From Dugong dugon (taxonomy: Eukaryota; Chordata; Mammalia; Sirenia; Dugongidae), in assembly GCA_030035585.1 (NCBI GenBank), contig CM057480.1, positions 7,929,001-7,993,000 of the forward strand: a DNA stretch of 64,000 bases. The letters run 5' to 3'. Under the pieces are notes generated by a model. The model did not search any database. It saw only the letters and a program-made list of their open reading frames with translations, and was not told where the DNA came from. Positions 56,650 through 64,000 of the stretch are shown piece after piece. The first letter of the stretch is position 1. Each line of letters opens with the position of its first letter. Position numbers and translations under genes: made by a program.

Positions 56650-56849
56650 AATCAAACCGTTTGCTGTTGAGTTGACTCTGACTTATGGCTACCTCATGGA
56701 TAAAAGAGTAGAACTGTGCACCAGTGGGTTTTTCATGTCTGATTTTTCGGAAGTAGATCACCAGGACTTTCTTTTGAGACGCCTCTAGGTGGTCTTGAAC
56801 ATGCACCATTTTGGTTAGCTGCTGTAACTGCACCACCCAGGGACTTCAC
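56650..56849 (-). mobile_element. AfroSINE, antisense, long form
   Basis: Ccgtttgctgttgagttgac, agagtagaactgtgcaccag, cggaagtagatcaccaggac, ttggttagctgctgtaactg, ending ccacccagggacttc. Confidence 0.9.
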
Positions 56850-56854
56850 TTGTA

Positions 56855-57230
56855 CCTTGTTGTTGTTGTTAGATGCCATCGAGTCAGTTCCAACTCATAG
56901 CGACGCCATGTACAACAGAACAAAACCCTGCCCGGTGATGCACCATCCTCACAATTGTTGTTATGTTTGAGCCAACCGTTGCAGCCACTATGTCAATCCA
57001 TCTTGTTGAGGGTCTTCCTCTTTTTTGCTGACCCTCTACTTTGCCAAGCATGATGCCCCTCTCCAGGGACTGTTCCCTCTTGATAACATGTCCAAAAGAC
57101 ATGAGATGAAGCCTTATCATCGTTGCTTCTAAGGAGCATTCTGACTGTACTTCTTCCAAGACAGATTTGTTTGTTCTTCTGGCAGTCCGTGGTATATTCA
57201 ATATTCTTTGCTAACACCACTTGCATTATG
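56855..57230 (-). mobile_element. RTE LINE 3' end, antisense
   Basis: Ttgttgttgttagatgccatc is the antisense tail. The minus strand 57201-56884 encodes ARRTNKSVLEEVQSECSLEA and GKVEGQQKRGRPSTRWID, the RTE C-terminal region. One of the better-kept copies of this end. Confidence 0.92.
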
Positions 57231-57647
57231 TAAGGTCATCTTTGCCGCCTTGTTTTAAGAACACTTCTCACTTTACCCCGAGCCTTTTCTATGAGGGTTC
57301 TTCCAGGTTTCCTCGTTAATAAACTCAAGCTAATAAAAATGCAAATCTCCTCAGGTTTTATGGGAGGGATTTATCTAAGACAAAGACAAGCTCATTTACT
57401 TGACCAGTCTGTCCTGTATGTATACCTGCCCTGAGGTGACTGTGAAGGGAGCACTTCATTGCCTGGCAGGTAAATAAATTGTGTCAAGTCAGCATAGAGC
57501 CCTCACATGCTTGACAAGTACCTGCTGAGTCAAGGTATCAGTGTGGTAAAGGAAGTACTAACATGGGCTCAGAAGCATCCCTCTTGAATCTGAGAAAGCA
57601 CGTTTGACTTCTCGCATTGGAATCTTGACAAAAGGGTCTTAGATTCA
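57231..57647. other. Unique sequence
   Basis: No element recognised in about 400 bases. Confidence 0.4.
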
Positions 57648-58202
57648 TGTCTTAGTCATCTAGCGCTGCTATAACAGAAATACCACAAGTGGGTGGCTTT
57701 AATGAACAGAAATTTATTTTCTCACACGTTAGGTGTCTAGAAATCCAAATTCAAGGCGCTGCTCTGGGGGAAGGTTCTTGTCTCTTTTCAGCTTCTGTTT
57801 CTTGGTTCCTTGGAGAGCTCCTGTGGTGTAGCATCTATTTTTCCACATCTCTGCTTGCTTAATTTGCTCCTTTGTATCTCAAAAAAGATTGATTTAAAAC
57901 ATGCTGTACACTGATACTGCCTCATTAACATAACAAAGAAAATCCAATCTCAGATGGGATTGTAACCACAGGTGTAAACCAAAAACGAAACCCTTTGCCT
58001 TCGAGTTGATTCCAACTCATAGCGACCCTATAGGACAGAGTAGAACTGTGCCATAGGGTTTCCAAAAAACGCCTGGTGGATTCGACTTTTTGATTAGCAC
58101 TTAACCACTACACCACCAGGGTTCACAAACAGAGGTACAGTGGTTAGGGTTTACAACACATATTTTTGAGGGGACACAATTCCATAACAATCCATAATAA
58201 CA
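57648..58202 (-). mobile_element. Solitary MaLR-type LTR, antisense, holding an AfroSINE
   Basis: From tgtcttagtcatctagcgct to about caatccataataaca; contains acaagtgggtggctttaat and cattaacataacaaagaa blocks of the group. The right end is uncertain. A fossil with no internal region. Confidence 0.8.
57977..58123 (-). mobile_element. AfroSINE, antisense, short form, in the LTR
   Basis: Aaccaaaaacgaaacccttt tail, tagcgaccctataggacag, cgcctggtggattcg, ending cactacaccaccagggtt. LTR sequence resumes directly after. Confidence 0.92.
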
Positions 58203-58488
58203 GTATTTCTGTTTTTAATCTTGTTTTCCCATGGAATTAATTTTTAGGGGTCTATAGTAGAATAATTTTGGGAACCTCAATTTATGTTTCTTTGGAGCTG
58301 AAAGCAAACTAATGAAAATAAACCAAAACTCAGAATGTCTGCTGATCTAGCTAATTACTCTAAAAGCCTCGGGATTCCTCCACTCTCTTTGCTCCTGTTG
58401 AGGTTAAGTGTCTTGTTCTCCCGAGATGGAGAGGATTCCTTTCTTTCCCGGAAGACACTTGTGTATTTATAGTCTCTGATCCCTGCAT

Positions 58489-58653
58489 AGGGAAACCCTG
58501 GTGGCATAGTAGTTAAGAGCTACGGCTGCTAACCAAAAGGTCGGCAGTTTGAATCCACCAGGCACTCCTTGGAAACCGTATTGGGCAGTTCTACTTTGTC
58601 CTATAGGGTCGCTATGAGTCGGAATTGACTTGACGGTGACGGGTTGTTTTGGT
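58489..58653 (+). mobile_element. AfroSINE, sense, first of a tandem pair
   Basis: ggaaaccctggtggcatagt, gctaaccaaaaggtcggcag, tatagggtcgctatgagtcg, gacgggttgttttggt. Exact 12-base flanks tgatccctgcat (58477-58488 and 58654-58665). Its right duplication touches the next SINE. Confidence 0.95.
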
Positions 58654-58665
58654 TGATCCCTGCAT

Positions 58666-58853
58666 GGAACCCTGGTGGTGCAGTGGTTAAGCACTCGGCT
58701 GCTAACCAAAAGGTCGGCTCTGCGGGAAAAAGATGGGGTAGTCTGCTTCCATAAAGGTTACAGCCTAGAAAGCCCTTTGAGGCAGTTCTACTGTGTCCTA
58801 CAGGGTCTCTATGAGTCGGAATTGACTCAATGACAACGGGTTTGGTTTGGTTG
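58666..58853 (+). mobile_element. AfroSINE, sense, second of a tandem pair
   Basis: ggaaccctggtggtgcagtg head, then ctaaccaaaaggtcggctct, where box B is lost, ctgcttccataaaggttaca long-form block, and ggtttggtttggtt tail. Confidence 0.92.
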
Positions 58854-59897
58854 CTTTTTCCCCCAGGTCTTTACAAATCACATAGCTGCCTTCTGTCATC
58901 TGTATTTTACAGTTTCTGCTGGTGAATTTTTTTTTCTTTTTCTTTTTTTTTTTTTTGAGAAAAGGTAAGAGTTAGCTTGGGTGGGAAGTAATTATAGTTT
59001 TCAATTCCCCATCTTTATCTCCTCCTAAGGAGGTGAACCTCAAACTGAGGCCTTTTGGGAAGCTAAGATTGTAAGTCTGTGGGTGTTCCTGGAGAGAGAG
59101 GCTATACAAATGGAAATCAGGGCTCCGGTAAATGCCTGGAAGGAAACCAGAGAGAAGACAATTTTCGGAGCTTAAAGGGAATTTGTTCAGCATTGGCATT
59201 TCCCAAGATTTCAGGTAAGCTGAGAGGATTTCATTTCAGACACTGCGTAATAAGATGCTGAGCTAATTTTAGAAGTTAGTATTCATCAATCAATTAAGTC
59301 AGGAAGTTATTTAAATCTCTCCCCCAACACACCCCCCCCACCCCAAAAAAAAGAACAATTTCCGAGGCTTCCTGTTTCAGTCACTTTGCTGTGATAAGCA
59401 GGCCAGGGGAGCTTCACCTCGGCACGTGGTTCATGATACACAGTGTAAGTGTCCATCTGCTCTGTGAGGGAAATGTGTGGCCAGAGCTGGTTCCAGAGGA
59501 AGCAGGAAACCCAGCTGACTCAGCTCTCCATTTTCTTCCTCTTTGATATGATTTGCCTTTTAAATGAGAGACTGTCGGTGTTGTGCAGATAGGAGTTTTT
59601 ATGATGAAGCTCTGTTTTCATTTTGATCTCTCAGGGCCAGATGACCCTCAGCATCCAGCGCCTTTGATTGTACTGCTATTTGTGGTAGATTGTTATTGTT
59701 CAAAATATTTATTATCCGCCCCTGAGGTGCCCTCCCTGGTGTGCCCCGTCCTCACCTCCTGCTTGCTGGAGAATTATGTATCCTTGCCCTGGTGAACTCA
59801 AGTGTGGCCGTGAGACTTGTTTTGTCCAAAGAAATGTGAGTGAGACTTACACGTGGACTTCCAAGCCGAAGATCTAAGGCTATTGTATGGTTCTACC
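58854..59897. other. Unique sequence with T-rich and C/A-rich runs
   Basis: T-rich run at 58927-58956 and a C-rich then A-rich run at 59330-59353. No repeat family or gene recognised. Confidence 0.4.
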
Positions 59898-60026
59898 AAG
59901 GAGCCCTGGTGGCACAGTGGTTAAAGTGCTTGGCTGCTAACCAAAAGGTCAGTGGTTTGAACCTACTAGCTGCTCTTGGGGAGGAAGATGTGGCAGTCTG
60001 CTTCTGTAAAGATTACAGCCTTGGAA
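59898..60026 (+). mobile_element. AfroSINE head half, sense, left arm of an inverted pair
   Basis: aggagccctggtggcacagt, gctaaccaaaaggtcagtgg, then the long-form block ggcagtctgcttctgtaaag and cagccttggaaac. Stops where the opposite-strand copy begins. Confidence 0.92.
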
Positions 60027-60125
60027 ACAATGCCCCATAAGGTTTTCAATGAGCGGCTGGTAGATTTGAACTGCTGACCCCTTGGTTTGCAGTGCAGCTC
60101 TTAACCACTGCACCATCAGGGCTCC
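60027..60125 (-). mobile_element. AfroSINE head half, antisense, right arm of an inverted pair
   Basis: Gccccataaggttttcaatg, cggctggtagatttgaactg, ctcttaaccactgcaccatc, agggctccc. Lacks the long-form block of the left arm, so the arms come from different subfamilies or one has lost it. Confidence 0.92.
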
Positions 60126-60515
60126 CTTGGACTTTATCATGGTAAAGCAAAGAACTGTTGAACCTATTACAAATAAAAGAAAGGACACGTGGCCCAATTA
60201 CAAGTTTGCCCCGCTTCTGAACAACCTGTCTTTGCTTAACTGACAACTTTCCGAAATCGATTCCTTTTTTTCCAGCTAACTCCCTCAAAGTTTCTAGAAA
60301 AAGAGATTGCCGTCTTTCTGAGGTAGAAGTCTTTGCTGGCCCCTCTTGAGTGCCAGGTTTCCTTGCTGCAGCAATTTGGTTTACTTTCCAATAAAAACGT
60401 TGTTAAAAATTTTTAACACTTGACTCCAGAATCTGTCACTTGATAGATCAGCCTGAGTCCCAGGGAGATTTAGAGAAGCACCATAGCTGCTCTGTGATAA
60501 GTATGTAGCTTGAAC
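60126..60515. other. Unique sequence
   Basis: No element recognised. Confidence 0.4.
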
Positions 60516-60668
60516 AAGAAATAAAACCAAAACCCAAACCAAACTCACTGCCGTCCAATCGATGCTGACTCATAGTGACCCTATAAGCCAGAGTAGTACT
60601 GCCCCATATGATTTCCAAGGCTATAGAGTCAATAGCCAGATGCTTAACCACTGTGCTACCAAAGCTCC
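60516..60668 (-). mobile_element. AfroSINE, antisense, partial
   Basis: Aaaacccaaaccaaactcac, ccgtccaatcgatgctgact, tgccccatatgatttcca, then jumps to cagatgcttaaccactgtg. The box B region is missing. Confidence 0.9.
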
Positions 60669-60919
60669 TCAAACAAGAAGTGAGCTACTGAAATTTGGGG
60701 TCATTTTGTTACCATAGCAGAACAGAATAAACTGATACGGTAGTGAAGATATTTCGGGAATATTCAGTGAAAACAACATTTGCCCTTGTTCCTCATTGAT
60801 TTCCTCTCGTAGAAAACATCCTTATTGCCATATTCAGGGACACTTTTCTAGATCAGTATACAGGCTTAGGAGAAAGCTCTAAGCAGCTCACTGAAAAATT
60901 AGGCTCCTATATAGAAGTA

Positions 60920-61127
60920 TGTTGTTGATTTTGGGTGCCATTGAGTCGTTCTGACTCATAGTGACCCAGTGTGACAGAGTAGAATTGCTCCATATGGTTT
61001 TCTTGGCTGTGATCTTTATGGGAACAGATCGCCAGGTCTTTCTCCCATGGATCCGCTGGGTAGGTTTGAATCACCAGCCTTTCCAGTTAGCAGCTAAGTG
61101 CTTAACCATTGCCCCACCGTGGCTCCT
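60920..61127 (-). mobile_element. AfroSINE, antisense, long form
   Basis: Gttgttgattttgggtgcc, cagtgtgacagagtagaatt, gggaacagatcgccaggtct, ttgaatcaccagcctttcc, accgtggctcct. Flanks tatatagaagta and tatataggaata (12 bases, two differences). Confidence 0.93.
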
Positions 61128-61179
61128 TATATAGGAATACGCTGCAGTTAATTTCTGGGAAAGAGTTGAAGAGACAGTG

Positions 61180-61475
61180 TTTGCTTCATGAGGGCTAGGA
61201 CTACGTCTGTATTGCTCATTGCTGTATCTCTGGTGCTTAACACTGTGTCTTGCCCATACCAAACCTGTAAACCCTGCCATCGACTCAATTCTGACTCATA
61301 GCGACCCTGTATTACAGAATAGAACTGCCCCTTAGGGTTTCCAAGGAGTGACTGATGGATTTGAACTATCGACCTTTTTTGATTAGCAGCCAAGCTCTTA
61401 ACCACTGCACCACCAGGGCTCCCCTTGCCCACAAGTGCTCAACAACTATTTGTGGAATGAATACTAAATGGCTGA
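61180..61475 (+). repeat. L2 3' end, split by an AfroSINE
   Basis: Gagggctaggactacgtctg, tattgctcattgctgtatct, ctggtgcttaacactgtgtc before; aagtgctcaacaactatttg and tggaatgaatac after. Confidence 0.7.
61259..61423 (-). mobile_element. AfroSINE, antisense, short form, in L2
   Basis: Ccaaacctgtaaaccctgcc, catagcgaccctgtattac, gaactatcgacctttttttg, accactgcaccaccagggct. Flanks cttgcccata and cttgcccaca (10 bases, one difference). Confidence 0.95.
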
Positions 61476-62127
61476 ATAAATGAGAAATTGGACATCTCCA
61501 TTCTTACAGGTGGCATATACCATGCTGGATTTTCTTTTAAAAAGATATTTACTTGTATGTTTAGGGCTCGAAAGGCAAGTTAAATCAAACAAAGAAGTGA
61601 GAGGTTAAGGTGGGCCTAAAGGAGTTTGTTAGGGTCAGACCGGGTATCACAAACCCAAATGCCATTCAGGACTATGTAGAAAGCATACACGGGGGAGGCA
61701 GGCTGGATCACTCCAGAAAAAGTATGCTCCCTCCTCTTTTTCTTGAAGCATGAATTTCTCTTAGTCTACCTGTGGTTTTTCCACCTGCTGATAGAGACAT
61801 GTGTATGAGAAATACTTTTCTCTCTACCTTGATTGTAAGAAAAGCAAATGCATATACATGATGGCAGTCAGGCACTCACAGTCAGCCTCAGTTTCTAGGG
61901 GACAATAGTGATGAATGGGAGAGCACATGTCCTGTCAAAAGCAGTCCGTTATTCTCAGCTCCTGTCGAGTGCCGCCATGTTGTCATATGAGCCCAGTTTT
62001 TCCAGAGCTCTGAATTTTCAGGAGAAGCTGATAATATTATCTCGGTTTTGAATTTCCCAATTATTAAATGTTTTGACAACCAAAAATAATATGAAGACCA
62101 GTGCATTCAAGTCACATATAGCCAGTA
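61476..62127. other. Unique sequence
   Basis: No element recognised. Confidence 0.4.
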
Positions 62128-62340
62128 AAACCAGTTGCCATCAAGTCAAGTCTGACTGATAGAGGCTTCACGTGTGTGAGAGTAGAACCATGCTCCACAG
62201 GGTTTTCAATGGCTGATTTTTTTTTTTTTTTTTTGGAAGTAGATGGCCAAGCTTTCCTTTTAAGGTGCCTCTGGGTGGACTCAAACTTCCAACCTGTTGG
62301 TTAGCAGCCAAGCAAGCCTGTTTACACCACCCAGGGACCA
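62128..62340 (-). mobile_element. AfroSINE, antisense, long form
   Basis: Accagttgccatcaagtcaa, agagtagaaccatgctccac, an internal T-run at 62218-62234, aacttccaacctgttggtta, ending ccacccagggacc. Confidence 0.9.
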
Positions 62341-63129
62341 ATCCTTTTTCAATCCTATATAGGCCCAACTATATACCCTTGCAGGGTGGCAGATTTGGCC
62401 CATAGGCTACCCGTTGCAACTCTGGCCTTAGTTAGTTTTTAGAAGTCTAGCTTCTGGAGTGAAAGCTGTGGACTTTAAAATGGTATTTGCACAGCTTGTG
62501 TGTGTGTGATTTTTAGGAAACACATGGAAGAAGGGTTGATGCCAGGTTCTATTGCCCCCAGGCAGGTGGCTCCTGAGTCCTTTCTGAGTGTCTCCTTGAT
62601 TCAGGCCAAGGTGCTTTGACCTTGGGTATTTCTAAAACCAAACTGGAGAACTTGGGACTAAATTATATATTCAAAGTGTCCTTGAATGTAATGAAAACTT
62701 TTTTATTTTGTACCAGCATGTCCAATTGTTCCTTGTTTCCATATCCCAGATAATATTAAGGAATGTCCAATTTCCTCCAAGGGCAAAGCACTGGCCAGGT
62801 TGAACATGCAAACAGTTTGGAGCCCCAGGACAAGGAACATTTTAGAAGAGAAGAGAAAGGCCTGTGTATCAGGAGGTGTCCTCACTGTTTTCAGCTTTTC
62901 TAAGATTGGAAAGGTGTGGGCCACAGCTGTGGCTGCTGCTTGAAGAGATCTATGATCTACAGGGACATCTAACTAGCAGAGTTTAAAGAGGACAATTGTC
63001 CCATTTGTGGCCACTTGACATTACTTGAACACCTTTCTTCTATTTTGGACTCGTTTTAAATCTTTTATCCTCAAGGTAGAAGGCAGAGTCACCTTCCTGG
63101 CCACTCACCTTCCCTGAGTCACAGCGCAG
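62341..63129. other. Unique sequence
   Basis: No repeat family recognised in about 800 bases. Confidence 0.4.
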
Positions 63130-63600
63130 GCTTGTGGCCCAGAACCTGGTGATGGGTTTCCTCTGTTGGTCCCTCCACATCCACTCTCCACTCTCTCTAC
63201 CTGCCCAGGAGGCTGGCCTGTATGGACTGCATCACCAAGGTTTCCTAGCCTCTAGCTTCTGGTTGGGTTTAGCCAAAGAGATGTAACTACAGGAGATTGG
63301 AGAGTAGATGGAGAGACTGGAAGGAGCATTAATTCCCCTAGATCCATCTTTGCCAGGAAATGTTCTGACTATTGCTACTTTTCTATAGCTAAGGCCACAG
63401 CTTCTGGAGGGAAGCCCCTCTCCCATCCTAGAGCCTTCACCAGGTTCCAGGAACAACTCCTTCCCCTTGGCCCTTCAGACATAAGTGGAGTCATGGTTTC
63501 CACCTGTTGTTGGTCCTTGGATGCTTCACCATCCCTGCCCACACCCTTGTAACCAGCCCATTTAATAAACTCTGTTCAATTATCCCTCTGAGTGTGCCAT
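63130..63600. repeat. Possible old repeat, family unassigned
   Basis: Gggtttagccaaagagatgt, ctaaggccacagcttctgg, caccaggttccaggaacaac and cccatttaataaactctgtt follow the order of an old mammalian interspersed repeat that ends in a taataaact signal. I cannot name it. Confidence 0.4.
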
Positions 63601-64000
63601 TTCCTTCTTGTCTGTCCCCACACTGATTCACTCTGCTAGTCAGACATGTCCTTACCAAACTTTGACTTGATAGCTGGCAACAGAAGAGGACTGGGTTGGT
63701 GCACTTGCTCTCTTTCTCTGGAGGTAGAGGCTGTGATGCAGAACTCCTGGCATGGATGAGGCAGTGGTACGAACTGCATGATCATTGCCTGATGGCAGTG
63801 GGTGTAGCAATGGCCTTCTCATCAGACCGGTTCTGCAGTGTGGGGTTGGGCACCGTACCTGGGAACTCATCATCTCATCTCTATCCCGGTTCTCCAGCCC
63901 TCCAAAGGATTCTGTAAACTGCTTAACACCCTTTGAACACTCACGTTTTGCTTAGTCAGTCTGAGTCTCACTCCTATTGCTTACCACCATTAACCATGAC
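63601..64000. other. Unique sequence to window end
   Basis: Frames of 73 codons on both strands at 63652-63917; none with family features. Confidence 0.4.

Overview
This is a gene-free stretch of a placental-mammal genome from the Afrotheria, most likely an elephant or a close paenungulate relative. The diagnosis rests on the repeats. About 34 pieces of a tRNA-Asn-headed SINE match AfroSINE. Seven copies match a tRNA-Gly-headed SINE of the RTESINE type. Six pieces come from a BovB-like RTE LINE (RTE1_LA type). Several lineage-specific MaLR-type solitary LTRs lie on a background of old mammalian MIR, L2, L1, MLT1, MER5 and MER20 copies. I see no host exon, no intact reading frame longer than about 200 codons, no functional RNA gene and no CRISPR. 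The longest open frames lie inside the RTE LINE or inside old repeats. The window is intergenic or deep intronic; the sequence alone cannot say which.

Layout. 0-3 kb: a SINE cut by the window edge, then a striking 57-unit, 23-bp minisatellite. 3-14 kb: scattered SINEs, two MER5-like copies, a candidate old DNA transposon, a MER20 split by a SINE, and a tRNA-Lys-like pseudogene. 14-24 kb: a triple nest (RTE, LTR, SINE), further LTRs, L1 3' ends and RTESINEs. 25-27 kb: the longest RTE copy, with recognisable reverse-transcriptase motifs. 29-32 kb: a long old repeat interrupted by an LTR and an RTE piece, then an MLT1 and an L2. 33-42 kb: an L1 end holding a 210-bp hAT element with exact 8-bp target duplications, an AfroSINE split by an LTR, and an RTE-L1 junction. 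43-49 kb: comparatively quiet unique DNA with a small CpG/CCAAT/GC-box patch near 47.1 kb. 49-54 kb: young SINEs with long target duplications, an MLT1 holding two SINEs, a TG microsatellite, and an L1 3' end holding an LTR. 54.4-56.2 kb: a repeat-free island with a CpG cluster. 56-62.4 kb: a dense SINE cluster, including a head-to-tail pair and an inverted pair. 62.4-64 kb: mostly unique or old sequence.

How the parts relate. The RTE LINE, the tRNA-Gly SINE and, less closely, the tRNA-Asn SINE share a similar 3' tail. This fits one LINE machinery mobilising two SINE families with different RNA polymerase III heads. Nested insertions with readable target duplications give a relative order: MIR, L2, MER20, MLT1 and L1 first, then RTE, lineage-specific LTRs and AfroSINEs, with SINE movement continuing after the LTR insertions. 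I found no convincing new biological system. The items most worth a second look are the indel-free minisatellite, the shared-tail LINE/SINE trio, the candidate DNA transposon at 8.9-9.9 kb, the tRNA-Lys-like copy and the two repeat-poor islands.
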